A stretch of 64,000 bases of DNA from Aspergillus flavus (lineage: Eukaryota; Ascomycota; Eurotiomycetes; Eurotiales; Aspergillaceae): contig NC_092404.1 in NCBI RefSeq assembly GCF_009017415.1, positions 1,426,001 to 1,490,000 of the forward strand, read 5' to 3'. The first letter of the stretch is position 1. Every line of letters starts with the position of its first letter. The notes under the pieces were generated by a model. The model was not told where the DNA came from, searched no databases, and saw only the letters and a program-made list of their open reading frames with translations. Made by a program: the position numbers and the translations under genes. Below are positions 21,910 through 33,858 of the stretch, piece after piece.

Positions 21910-24900
21910 ACGAGGCTGCCATCAGAGGGTAAAAAAAAAAACCGAAAAAAGAAAAAAAAGAGGCGGTCTGGTCTAAGATCATTCGTCATGGCTATTCTCT
22001 TCGGGACAATAATTTATGGTTTCAATTAAGCATTGACTGATAGCAAGGATGTGGCGGTATGGTCACTGCATAGTTTGTACAGTGCATACGTACGTGTTTT
22101 CTGGATGTGCTAATGGAAAATATTTCCAGATGAGCGCCCTGTGATCATTAAACTTTTAACACTTAACCCAAAAGGAGGTTCGAGTGAAGTCATCCAATGG
22201 ACATGACTCGTAGACTTTTGTTTTTCGATGATCAATCAGACTCGGCCGGCCTCTCGAATTCCAAATTCAATTTACTGTTCTATGTTCGTTAGTTCCAGAT
22301 CGTTCCTAAGCTAAGATCTGTTCGACGCTGTGTGACTGGCCTTGTGGATGATGGCCTTCTGGGACTCCATCGTCGTGGAATGACTGCAGATCACGTTATA
22401 CTCTAAAAGGATGGCTATGCTCATCAGGCCCTATGAGTATGAGTATGCCCTTAACTGGTCCTGGTCATACCATAGTTGTCCATGAGTCCCATGGATTCAA
22501 CGTATCGACTAACTACCTTTTCCATGCGAGGCTAGTCGGACGGACTATTGAACTACGCTGACAATTTGACTCGTCCACAGAATTAACCTAATACTTTAGT
22601 ATCCCGCCTGCCTCGGAGTTAATCATCATAGTGGATTAGAGTGACTCCGCCACTCAACCCGAGGCAATTAAGGGTTGGACTCGGCGGGTGTTAAGGCCTA
22701 TGATATGGCTCCAACGGTTGGCCTGCATCAAAGCTAAGGCAGAGGACATCCTATGAGGATCTACCCTGGATAGTAGGCCAACACTAAGTGGTCGACGGGT
22801 TGACTGGTATTCTCCTAGCGGGTTAGTCGCCATTTCCGAGTCTCTCAGATAGGACAGAGATTGAGTGAGAGACAGGAATCGATCCCCATCTAAATTAGCT
22901 TGGGTTTCAGAACACCATCGGAATGAACCAGGCGCAAGCCACCGGATTTGTGATATGGGGGCCATTGGATCGTCACGCGGACGACGGTCTGGGAGCTGAT
23001 CCAGTTCTCATCCCCTCTCCCCTGCTTTTCCCCCCCCCCCCCCCCCCCCCCCCCAAAGCTAGTGAGCTCAGTTGATTAAGTTCCCCCTTCAGCAAACTTC
23101 CCAGTATTACGGGGTAGAACTGTGCTTCGACTATGCTGGCTTGGGTCCTCTTCCCTGAGTTGGACTCGGTGGGCATGCTGTTTCGGATCATTGGCCACGT
23201 AGGTACCTGTACGTCATACTTGGATCGAGGCAACCCAGGATCAACCTCGTCAGGCGTGCCATGAAAGCAGGCTAGACAGTAAGGTAGTCCCTTAGAGTTT
23301 GGAGAGGGCCGCCATCCGAGACCGTGGGCCCCCAAGATCAAAGCGGAACAGAGGTACGGTATCTTTTGACCGTCGCATAGATAGGATGTGCAAAGTGCAT
23401 AGAGGTACGATTGTCCCAGCCAGCCTTCTCAGTAGGTCTTTAGGTCCATCGCTCACGGACCTGGAATGGTCTCCGAACAATTCATTCCTTCCATGTGGGT
23501 GATGGATCCCTTTCCCCATCTGGGGAGCCACCATAGGCCAGAGAGCAGATAGTCAAGCGCTTAGTTTGGCTCCGAAGAAATGTGAGTGGTAGTTGCCCGG
23601 ACATGTTGCTCATTTCTCTAAGGGGCCCAATCTTTTCTGCTTTCAAGTGATGGGCAGCCTACCCACAGGAGCAATTACCTCCTTTTGCCATGGGCCATAC
23701 GGTCCCCGTTTTCAATCCTTAGCTACTATTTTCACTGGATTTCGGTCGATAGCCACGCTACTCAATTCGTTGGTACTCCGATAATTTGGGACCTTTTTCT
23801 TTTTTTTTCTTTTTCATTTTATTTTGTTAAATTGCGGGTTTGTGAAGATATCGTCCCACTTGGGTCCAATCGCTCGTCACGAGTCTCTGGCCAAGAACCT
23901 TTACCAGGCTATCTGAGGCACAAAATGAGAAACAAGGACGACAAACTGAAAGAAAACAAGCTGGTTACCGCAAAGAAAGTGGATAAGGTAGTACGAATCG
24001 TGCAGAAAATTTCCATTCTCTGTACATAATAGCGGATAGAACGAATGAACGAATACGAGGCTAAAGGGGAATGAATGAACAATTGCCATTTGGCTGCCAA
24101 TGGGACTGGTCCCCGGCACGAAAGTTTGACCAGTGGGTTGGGCCGAGCATGAGCGAAAGAGAGAAAAGCTGTCAAAACCCTCGATGTCGATCAGGAACGG
24201 ATGTCTAACCGGTTATGCCGATTTGCTTCCTCGGCGGGTCAAATTCCCCTTCCATCCCGTCTGTTGAAACTTCCACGGACAAAACTATTAATCATGATTA
24301 GTCAAACGAACTGGACCTCATGTGGTTGCCTAGAAGGCCGACTACTTCATGAATATGAGTCCTGATAGTCTCATGAAGTGACCTGCAGCGGACGGCGATC
24401 ACCATGGCGATCCAATGCAGCTGCTGACTCGCAACCAACCACAGACACAGGAAGGATGCACAAACAGTTCACCAGATGTCTCACTTGAACTGGCAGTACA
24501 GATCGTGTGGCATGTCTAACCAGGACCACAACGGCTGTCAGATACCCTGTTCTTACGATTGACTCCTATGAGCCTGGTTGATGGAACGCGGTGCGCAAAA
24601 AGGCTACTCCACTGAACCACTCTATACCCTAAGTCGGTAGGACTAATACTCTTATCCGTCTCCACTACTGGCACAACACGTCGGCAAATCCTGCCCAGAT
24701 GGTACTGGTTCCAACAAAGGGTCAGTTTCATATTTGCCGACGCGGCGAACGGCAGTACGGGATGGATTTGTTTTAGATACTATTATCCACAACATTCCCC
24801 GAGAAAGAAAGTTGGGCGGAGTGCTCCGCGTGGTGCAGAACGAACGGGAGGCGTTCAATGTGCCCGACTTCCGAGGGGGAAAAAAAAAAGAAAAAGAAAA

Positions 24901-27206
24901 AAAAAAGAAAGATAAGAATTATTCGCTGCTATTTGCTGTGGATGAACCCATCAACCTTAAGATTTGCACCGCCATCAAGCGCCGCAGCAAGCTTGAATCA
25001 TGTTCTGGAGCTGAAAGGCTTTAACGGCACTTGTTCGGCATTCTTAGGGTTACAAGTACGTACTCCGGATGAAAGCTGGACAAGCCTTGGCACGCAAGAT
25101 CGGGGACCACTGGGTCCTTTGTGGTCCCTTTTACTACTATGTATTATGTTACATAGCCTTTTTCCACACGGCGTTCGTGGTTGAAATTCTTCCGCTGACC
25201 GATAGGCTGACTGATCCAAAAAGCTCGGAAGCAGTATAGATCGACCTAACATGAGCTCGGTTGCATGACCACCATCTCCATGGGGCTCCATGGGACATTT
25301 TCTGGATTTATCTGGCCAATGAAGGCTCAACTTCCGGGATTTAATTCCGCGGCTCCTTCGAAAGCTTTTTTCCTCTTGAGCCACGACGGATTCTCTTGCA
25401 GTGCATTGTTCTCCCAGTCAAGCTCGAATTGTGGCTGGTTCATGGGCATCAACATGACTGGTTTACAAAAGTCTGGAGGCAGGAAAAGGAGCGAAATCGA
25501 TAGAATCAGATTAATATATTTCTCACCAATTAACTCGAAGAGCTAAGGAATTAAAGTCGGTCTTTATTTCGCCCGAAAGTCCCGACGAGACATCATCATG
25601 ACTTATCTACGGATACATCATGAGTGGAGAAGAGGGAAGAAAGAGAGAAAAAAAAAAAAAATAAACCCAAAACAGAAAAAAAAAGAAATAAAATAAAATA
25701 AAATAAAAAAGTGAGAGAGAGAGAAGAGCCAAAATAATGTAACGAAAGCCCGGGACATAAGGTGGCTGACGGTGAATTGAGCGCCAGTTCTTCTTGGCTT
25801 TTCTGCATAAGAGGAAGAAAAGCAAAGACCACCATTTATTCTCTTTTTCCCTTCTTTTTACTTTTTCGTTTTTCTGTTCCGTAACCCTTAGTCTGGTATT
25901 GGCATTTTTTTTTTATATTTTAAATTTAGTCCTGGGACCCCCTTTTTCTTTATGTTTTATTTATTATTATTATTTTTTTTTTTGACTTTTTAACTTATGA
26001 ATCATCTTATGCTCCCCAAGGCCAAAGCCGCACATACCAACCCTGAGCCACTAGTGAGATAGCGTTGGGTCTCTGCCCCATAGTATGGGTCCCCGTTTTA
26101 TCTGCTCACATCTAAAGTCTTTCCGGTGCCCCAGACTGTCGGAGGGGGAATCAGATGGTTCCTGCAATGACAGACAAGTTGACTACATTGGTGTATCAAA
26201 GAAGCAAGGAGGTTCTACTTGCCGGAGTAGGGCGAAGCAAAGGGTGGAATATATTAAAATAGAATTTATAGAAAACAAAAAAGAAAAGAAAAACGGCCGC
26301 GTCAAATTCGAATTGAACTGGACTTCACATGGGGTGGATAGATAGAGAGCTGAGCTATGCAGGACAGTCTTCTTGATTCAGCCATGATGCATGGCGTATC
26401 GTCGGCCATGAGTGATCTGCTGATTCTCCATCGTCAGAGACCCTCTAAAATTGGCAATCATTCGATAGAAAGGACTAGTAGAAGATCAGTGGGAGAGCCG
26501 GAGAGGAGTCTTGGGAATTTAGTGTTAGATTATAGTATAGGATTAGTGTGTATAGTGTCATCCTGAATCTTTGGAACTCAAGATGGTTTGGGTTTCCAAT
26601 TAGGGCAATCGAGGCGGTTGGTGAAGTCATTGTCATCCTTTCTCTTTAAAAAAAAAAAGAAAATTATGGTAAATATTCTTTTTTGAATATTGTTTTTTAT
26701 TTTATTTTGATTTCCATTCTTCTTCGATCCTCCCCTTCTAGACACACACTAGTGATCCTTGGATTTGACTTTCTTGACTCTCCCCCCATCAGTCTCACTA
26801 ATGCTATTTCATCTCCATTCCTCCTGTTGACCGGAACCATTTTGGTTGTTCTTGATGTCTCCAGCGGAGTCACGATTCCACTTCATCCATCGTTCCACTT
26901 CCTTTCCTTCCGTTTGTCCATCCTTCTCGAAGACGCTTGTTTCAACTTCCTTCCCCTTTTTTTCGCTTCGGCATTAGATATATAATCAACAATTTTTTTT
27001 TTATATATATTTTTTTATTAATCATTAATACTATCCTTCCGCCCTCTCAACGAAAATCCTCCGCGTCTGGATGATGAGAGTGGCCAGAGTCCCCATCCTG
27101 CGGTGCCGACATGCTCTGAGCTGATCAGGTCATTTCTCTTCATGCCGATCTCGTCAACATCAACTCGATTGATAGCGTGGATGCAACTCACCTGGCCTCG
27201 GTCACT
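21910..27206. promoter_or_regulatory. 5.3-kb gene-free region upstream of the Zn2Cys6 gene
   Basis: No convincing coding frame was found. It holds a run of 25 cytosines at 23030-23054, purine and A-rich tracts (24881-24920, 25649-25710 including repeated AAAAT units, then GA repeats), and T-rich tracts (23795-23825, 25900-25983, 26992-27020). The last kilobase probably contains the leader of the zinc-cluster gene. Long upstream regions of this kind are typical for fungal regulatory genes; relic sequence is an alternative. Confidence 0.5.
23030..23054. repeat. Poly-C homopolymer (25 C)
   Basis: An uninterrupted run of 25 cytosines, preceded by a CT-rich stretch, in the long intergenic region. 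Confidence 0.85.
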
Positions 27207-27243
27207 ATGGCAAACTCACTCCCGCCATCTCAGACACCCTTAA
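27071..27243 (+). promoter_or_regulatory. Two upstream ORFs in the zinc-cluster gene leader
   Basis: The first uORF is 27071-27124 (17 codons plus stop). The second is 27142-27243 (33 codons plus stop), with a second in-frame ATG at 27181, and it overlaps the main start at 27207 in another frame. If the transcript begins upstream of 27071, both would reduce or gate translation of the main ORF. Confidence 0.55.
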
Positions 27244-29599
27244 ACAATTTCCTCTTGCATCCGTCACAGCACCTGAACGAGCCATCGGCGCTCTCCGCCT
27301 ACTCCATTCTAGGTCCCGGTCAATATCCGGAGAGTGTCGCCTTGTGGCATAACCCTCCTACCCAACCCCCCTCGCAGTCGGGGTTGTCAGTAACTGCCCC
27401 GCCTGCCTCGTTTGCGTCTGTTCCGAAATCACAGTCGCTGCTGCAGCCCATCCCAGATCATAAAAAGCACAAGCGCACCAGAAGTGGTTGTTTCACATGC
27501 CGAGCCCGTCGGATCAAATGCGATGAGACTCGTCCCGTCTGTGACAGATGCCGGAAGGGAAATCGCGACTGTGTCTATCCCACCCCGGGCACAAGCGGCT
27601 CTATGGCCTCGGCCGGATCCCGGTCCGGAAGTAAGTCCAAGGCACCTCGGCCCCAGTCGCGCGGCAGTGATTCATCTAGCCATGTGGAAGCGGACGACGT
27701 ACACATCCTGGAACCCATAGCAGATGAGGACGAGGAAGAAGAAAGCAGTGTGGCCTCTAGTTCACGTTTATCGCCCTCCGCGGTTCCGAGTGGGGCCAGA
27801 ACGAAGCTCGAGCTTCGCAACAAACGTAGCGCGCAATCTTTAGCCAGACGCAAAGCGAAGCAACAGTCACTCGCAGTTCTAGCTGCCTCTGAAACTTCAG
27901 GATCTTATAGGGAGGCGAGCAGCTCGCCATCGACCGAGGCGTCGTTGAGGCTCGATTCGTCAAGTGTGCGGTCGGTCAGTGTCGGCCTGAACCCTTATGA
28001 ATCCATCACAGTTCCCAACACCGCCCATCTACCGGAAGATGTGCGCTTCTATCTCAGTTTCCATCAAGGGTATATGACGCCACGCCATTACTTCATGAGG
28101 GGTGATAGCGACCGGTTCATCCATCAGAGTATCATCGAATTAGCTCTGCAATATGACCCCCTTCTCTATGCCGTCGTTGGATTTGCTGCCTACCATCATT
28201 GCATTCAAACCGGCAAGGGGAAGCTTTATACATTTCTCAAGTATTACAACATGGCTTTGAAATTGTTGCGGAAATCGTTAGCGTCGAGCGAAGAGCACTC
28301 GGAGGCGACACTGATCACCGTTTTGGTTCTCACAACCTTCGAAGTAGGTTTCACCGCAATAGTACCGCCATTATCATCCTTTCTCCCTTTTCCGCCCATC
28401 ACCTGCCGCTAAAGTACCCTCTTCTCAAACGGACAGAAGCTAATTTGGAATCCACCAGGAATTCGTCGGTGACTGGGTGAACCTGATCGACCACCACCAA
28501 GCTGCCCATGCACTGATGCGCGAGCTCTTGAGCCCCAAATCCATTATCACAAACGAGCTCCATGGTCAGATATTTCCTTGGTACGCTCGATTTGACGTGG
28601 TGGCGGGAATATTGGCCGGAAATGAAATGGTCCTGGGCCGGGAGTGGTACATCGCGAAAGAAGACTACGATGCTCAACAGGCCACCAAATACCCAGGGAA
28701 CGCAGACAAGCAGCTGAACTTAGCCGCGTCGATTAATCGTCGCTTCGGGCTAGAAATGGCGTCGTTGTATGCCAAACTGTCGCGTGGGATGATTCCTATT
28801 GACGAATTTATCATTCAAAACGACCAACTGGGTCAGACCCTCGAAAGAATGCGGGAAATCCTGGAGAAGTTCCACAATTCGGAGTACGCTGTCTGGCAGT
28901 ACCCAGACAGACAACCTTTGACGGAGGATGACATTGTTGACCCTTATATCCCTGGCGGCATGTATCGGGGCCCACTGTGGGATGTGAATGTGGCGTGGAT
29001 TGATTACTATTCCACCAAAACCATGTTTAAGTATCAATCCCTGCTCTCTGTGAGACAATCGTCGCCATCAGAGTTGCAACACTTGGCTCTGGAGCAGTGT
29101 CGACTGATCGAGGCCATCGAGAGGTGGCCGGAGAAGGAAAATGGATATATGTTTACTTATAAGAACAGTATTGGGATGGCGTGTTTGTTTGCCCCTAAAG
29201 ACAGTAAACATGCCATGTGGGGCCGAAAAAGGCTTGCGCTGTTGGAGCGTAACGGGTAAGTTTTTCTGATCTTTCTTGCCCCTTGGACACAACATGTACC
29301 ACTGAAACCAGATATCTGACCATGCATTGTGCTGTAGGTATGTGATGGCCCCGAAGTTCCGGCAGCTATTGGCCACCGTATGGCAATCGCCAGAGACCGA
29401 CCACTGGTGGCTCCCTAACGACGAAGGGTATCCGGATATCATCCGAGAGGTGCGGTCTATGACAGAGGAGCGTTCAAATAACCCGCGTGATAACTTCCGC
29501 GAGAGTGTTCGCAATATGAGGTCACTGTTCTGGAACATCAGCATGGATGACTCCTCGAGCTCGAGTGGTTCGTCTCCTTTGGGACAAGAAGACCGATAA
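27207..29599 (+). CDS. Zn(II)2Cys6 fungal-type transcription factor
   Basis: Three exons (27207-28343, 28459-29255, 29338-29599), introns of 115 and 82 nt, give 731 residues. A binuclear zinc cluster lies at Cys95, 98, 105, 112, 115 and 122 (GCFTCRARRIKCDETRPVCD), preceded by basic HKKHKRTR. A Ser-rich, acidic linker follows (about 130 to 260). From about residue 275 comes an all-helical region of the fungal transcription-factor middle-homology type, ending in an acidic/Ser-rich tail. The start at MANSLPPSQTP was chosen because the upstream part of the frame has no ATG. The target pathway is unknown: no metabolic cluster adjoins it, and the long upstream region with uORFs suggests a developmental or stress regulator (inference). 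Confidence 0.88.
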
Positions 29600-30366
29600 G
29601 CAGGGCCACGGACCCGAAGCTTGTACAACTACAATAACACATTCGAATGCTATGAGCTCACCCTTGAGTCCACTGTGAATTGTGGCTCCTTCATCTCGAA
29701 GACCCTCAGATGGCTCTGTAGAGCACACCCTTCAAAACGCGACCACGACTGGTACTTCGCCATATCCCATTATAATCCACCGTTTCTGGATATTCTCGCT
29801 TAGCTTCCACGGTGTGGAGGTTCCCATACTTGGGAGGATGAACCCCATCCTAGCAAAACCCCCCCTTGATCTGATGATGGGATGAGATGTCTTTTCCTTA
29901 ATCTCTTCACTTGTTTTGCTTTTATTAATCCATATACCCATTGAGCGACGCTTTATATTCGTTCATGACATACATTCTAGTATTATCTTTTTATGTACGA
30001 TCTTGAAGATGATGGGAACAAACCAAAGAAAGGTCATTAAAGTAATATTATAATTTGAGACGCCGCGCTATCGACAGCAAGCAATACGGGGACAATCGCT
30101 TATTGATGGATTTCATACCATTTACTCGCATCTGCATACAGATACACATGAGACATATATACCCAATTGAAGCATGATTGCATGAACCTGTCTACATTCA
30201 GTAGACAATGATATTAATTTACCATGAGTTCCTTTGAGTTTTGATATCGTCGTACAATGTCCAGCTGTAGTACAAGTTTTACATAGGTTCGGCAGACGAA
30301 GTAACAACAAGGTCACCCAGCGTCAGACAATTAATTCCCTTATCGACAACAAGCATGAATGCAGTG
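29600..30366. other. Convergent 3' intergenic region
   Basis: Presumed 3' ends of the zinc-cluster gene and HRQ1. Small open frames here lack support, and no gene was recognised. Confidence 0.45.
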
Positions 30367-33300
30367 TCAAGACCGAACCCTCACCTCCTGAGCTGGTACA
30401 ACCGTCTCCAATCCACCCGCCAATTCCCCCAACCCGTCCTCCCCATTCACATCTTCACCCCACGGCAAAGAATCAACATCGACCTCCCAACCAAGTAAAC
30501 ACCTTAACACCACCCCCGCCCCAGCTTTACTCATCACCTCATTCATCTCCTTGCACCGTTCATCGCAAACACACTCAATACACCCCTTCGGCGTAATACA
30601 CTGACAAGCCTCGATCCTCGCCACCGCACGTCGAAGAAGTACATCGACGAACTCGAACGCTTTCCCTGCGATCCCAGACCCGCAAGACCCGCCCTTCGCG
30701 TCGTAGAAAGTTAACCGTGCGGGTCGTTGGCGAGCCGGAGGTCGCAGGATATTCTGAATATTCTCTTTCTCCCTACTTCGGGCCTCGACGGCGACTCGTA
30801 GATTCTTGCCTAGCTCCTTCTTCGCGACTTTGCATTCTGTTCGCACGTCGCCCGGAGAGGAGATGACGAATGTAGGGAGTAGAGAGAGGACGGCGTGTTC
30901 GGCAGCATGTATGGCAGCAGCGATGTTGAGGTGTCTTGATTCGAGAATTTCGAGAGCCCGTTTAGGCACATCGAGCCACATGCCTTTTGTAAGGATGTCA
31001 ATGGGCGGGTTATCAACCGCCACGGCGTCGAGGACGCGGCCCCGTTTATCGATCTTGAAGAAGCCGTAGACGACGGCGTGGATGCGCACGGCGCCGTAGA
31101 AGGCGCGCGAGGTCGTCGTCGGGCTGATCTGTCGGATGGTGTCGGTTTCGATGGGGTCGATGTCTGTGTAATCGCGTTGCATGGTGTTCCAGTCGACGTG
31201 GACGCGGACGACGCGCGCAAACCGGCTGTCTGGGTTGAGTTCCTTGACGAGGTAGGTTTGGCCCTGGTGGAGGAAGATGCCGCCTTCGTAGATGGTGAAG
31301 AATGCGCGCGAGGCTTCGACTTCTTCGAGGACGATGTTTCGGGCGTTGGTTGTGTCGATGACGGCGAAGTGCTGGTCTTCGGTGTCGCGGATGGAGACGC
31401 AGCGGGATGGTTGTGGGCGGAATCGTTCGTGGCAGTGGTAGAAGCCTAGGGCGTCTTTTGTGAGGCGTGTGGCGGCGAATTCGGGGAGTTGTTGGCCGAA
31501 GTAGATGCTGTCTTCGTTGGGGCGGATGGGCATCTCGAATGCGGCGCATTGGATGTGGCCTTCGAGGATGAGTTCGTTGGCTAGATCTACCTGCAGCTCG
31601 CAGTTGGGTTTGGTGAAGAGTTCTTCTGGGTTTTTCATGTAGTATTGGTCTGTGGGGTATCTGTCTCCGACGAGCACGGAGAGAGAATCCTTGTTCCTGC
31701 GTCCGGCCCGGCCGCTCTGTTGGCGTAGGTTGGAGATGGAATACGGGAAGCCGAGCGTGATGACAGCATCCAGAGAGCCGATATCGACGCCCAGCTCGAG
31801 GGCATTGGTTGCCACGATCCCCATTAGCTTGCCCTCGAACATCTCCTTTTCGATTTTCCGTCGATCTTGGGGACTATATCCGCCTCGATAGCCCATGACC
31901 AAGTTACCGATCTCTGGTCTTTCGAGGTTTTGGAACTCGGCACGCACGGCCTGTAATAGGACTTCGCACAGCTTTCGTATCCTACAGAATGCTATCACTC
32001 TTGCGCCCCTCAGAATTAGCTGGCAGAACAGTCGTGCGGTTTCAGCGACGCTGTCTCCACGTCCTGAAGTAGGGTCGCCGGGGTCTTTGAAGGGTGTGTT
32101 CCAGCATATGAACTCTTTTCGGCCAGAGGGGGAGCCGTCAAAGTCTATTAGTTTGACGTCTTCGACGCCGAAGATTGCCTTCATGTGGTCTTCCGGGTTT
32201 GCCACGGTAGCTGAGCATGAGATAAACCGGACATGGCGGTTCCCTACAGCTGCACATATCCTGCGTAGTCGCCGCATGACGAACGCAACATGGGATCCGA
32301 ATAGACCGTTATAGACGTGTAGTTCGTCGACCACGACAAATTTCAGGTTTTTAAGGAATGTACGCCAGGCGCTCTCCTGCGGTAAGACTGTGATATGTAG
32401 CATATCTGGGTTCGTAAAAATGATTCGCGCCTCGTCACGAATTATATTACGGTTCTCCATTGGTGTGTCGCCATCGAATGTTTCGACCATGGTATGTTGC
32501 AAACCCTCCATGTACTGCAGTAGATCTTTCATACTGCGTCTCTGGTCCTGGGCCAATGCCTTCGTGGGAAATATATACAACCCCCGGCTATCATGATCAT
32601 TTTCCAGCTCATGTAACATCGGAACCTGGTATATCAACGATTTACCAGAACTGGTAGAGGTAGAAACAATGACGTTGTGCCCCTCGTACAGATGATTGAT
32701 TGCTTCCGCCTGGTGAGAATAGAACTGCGTAATACCCCGTGTGTTATACAAGGCATTGACGAGATTCTGGGAAAGTTTAAACGCCAACTCTCCGTGAATA
32801 GCAGGCTGAGCATCGATCACCCTATGGCCCTCTGGCACGATCTGTGCTGTATACCAATCCATCTCACGGATATCCGCAATAATCTCTGACATGGATTTGC
32901 GTTCCTTGGGAATCTGCTGTGGCGGAGCTTTCCTTACAGGAACTGCATCTCCATCATCGGGAAGCACAGGAACCCAAGCATCCTTGTCCCGTTCGAGTTT
33001 CTCAACTGGATCAGAACCATCATCTTCACACTGTACTAAGAAAGCATCAACCGCGTCTGAGAACTTTTTATTCCGCTTCTCGATTAAGGCGAGCATCTGC
33101 TTCTGACTGTAGACTGGCATTTTCAGATCTTCATCCTTCAACTTGCGCATGGGTTTTGTGTCCTCCCCGGGCTTGGATCGTTGATTTTCCCTTTTCAAAT
33201 CACCATCTATGAACTCGAATAACAGAGCCTTAGTCTGTGAAGGTGGCTCCAAATTACCATCGCCACCGTTATCAAGCTCATACCTCCCATGTCGACCATA

Positions 33301-33858
33301 AGTCTCCGCCATCTCCTTATCCCCGACTGTCATCACTTCCAACTTCGCCTCATCAACATACTCAAACCGTACTGCCCGCGGTACAAGAACCCTCACCCGC
33401 GCAATCTCCTCAACCGTCAATTCCTCGCCCATCTGCGCCTGAACCGCCTTCTTGATATTCTCAAACGTCGTGGCGAAGTGCTTCCGTGTACAGCAGAACG
33501 TGTATACTATATTCAGGGCGCGGTGCGTATGTGACAGTTTCTTGAATGGGTCCGGCCATGGTGCAGATGGAGTGCGTTTTGGTGGCGCCGTTACTTTAGG
33601 TTTGGGACCCTTTTTTGCGGTCTTCTTGGATGCCGGGTTTCCTTTGGGTGTGTCAGAGACATTGTCGGCTGTGGATGTTGTTGATGAGTCTGGAGGAGTT
33701 AGACCCTGGGCTTTTTTGCGTCGCTTGGCTTTGGTTGGTTGTTCTGGGGTTATGGTTGTTGATGCGCCATCTTGGTCTAGGGGGCTATCTTCGACAGATG
33801 GTTTCTTCCTCTTTGATACCGAGTTGGAACGGTTTGTCTGAGGTTTGGCACCGGTCAT
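30367..33858 (-). CDS. HRQ1: HRQ1-type (RecQ4-like) ATP-dependent 3'-5' DNA helicase
   Basis: Hrq1 is a RecQ4-related helicase acting in crosslink repair and telomere and genome maintenance. Single exon, 1163 residues, starting MTGAKPQTNR; the frame runs 44 codons further upstream but without an ATG. The N-terminus is Lys/Pro-rich and disordered (1 to 105). The helicase core shows TSTSSGKS (Walker A, about 400), DELH (about 511), SCSATVANPE (motif III region) and QQSGRAGRR (motif VI). The C-terminal third is DUF1998-like with a cysteine cluster, CQCITPKGCIECVC plus a further Cys, likely binding zinc. Neighbours share no pathway with it, apart from DNA polymerase alpha 29 kb away. Family assignment is strong. 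Confidence 0.92.
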   Translation of the reverse strand: MTGAKPQTNRSNSVSKRKKPSVEDSPLDQDGASTTITPEQPTKAKRRKKAQGLTPPDSSTTSTADNVSDTPKGNPASKKTAKKGPKPKVTAPPKRTPSAPWPDPFKKLSHTHRALNIVYTFCCTRKHFATTFENIKKAVQAQMGEELTVEEIARVRVLVPRAVRFEYVDEAKLEVMTVGDKEMAETYGRHGRYELDNGGDGNLEPPSQTKALLFEFIDGDLKRENQRSKPGEDTKPMRKLKDEDLKMPVYSQKQMLALIEKRNKKFSDAVDAFLVQCEDDGSDPVEKLERDKDAWVPVLPDDGDAVPVRKAPPQQIPKERKSMSEIIADIREMDWYTAQIVPEGHRVIDAQPAIHGELAFKLSQNLVNALYNTRGITQFYSHQAEAINHLYEGHNVIVSTSTSSGKSLIYQVPMLHELENDHDSRGLYIFPTKALAQDQRRSMKDLLQYMEGLQHTMVETFDGDTPMENRNIIRDEARIIFTNPDMLHITVLPQESAWRTFLKNLKFVVVDELHVYNGLFGSHVAFVMRRLRRICAAVGNRHVRFISCSATVANPEDHMKAIFGVEDVKLIDFDGSPSGRKEFICWNTPFKDPGDPTSGRGDSVAETARLFCQLILRGARVIAFCRIRKLCEVLLQAVRAEFQNLERPEIGNLVMGYRGGYSPQDRRKIEKEMFEGKLMGIVATNALELGVDIGSLDAVITLGFPYSISNLRQQSGRAGRRNKDSLSVLVGDRYPTDQYYMKNPEELFTKPNCELQVDLANELILEGHIQCAAFEMPIRPNEDSIYFGQQLPEFAATRLTKDALGFYHCHERFRPQPSRCVSIRDTEDQHFAVIDTTNARNIVLEEVEASRAFFTIYEGGIFLHQGQTYLVKELNPDSRFARVVRVHVDWNTMQRDYTDIDPIETDTIRQISPTTTSRAFYGAVRIHAVVYGFFKIDKRGRVLDAVAVDNPPIDILTKGMWLDVPKRALEILESRHLNIAAAIHAAEHAVLSLLPTFVISSPGDVRTECKVAKKELGKNLRVAVEARSREKENIQNILRPPARQRPARLTFYDAKGGSCGSGIAGKAFEFVDVLLRRAVARIEACQCITPKGCIECVCDERCKEMNEVMSKAGAGVVLRCLLGWEVDVDSLPWGEDVNGEDGLGELAGGLETVVPAQEVRVRS

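Noticed and set aside
22140..22170. GGTTCGAGT, resembling a tRNA internal B box
   Set aside because: No complementary T-stem or acceptor stem surrounds it.
31046..31549. 167-codon Arg/Pro/His-rich frame within HRQ1
   Set aside because: Composition is typical of an out-of-frame reading of a GC-rich coding stretch; HRQ1 explains the region.
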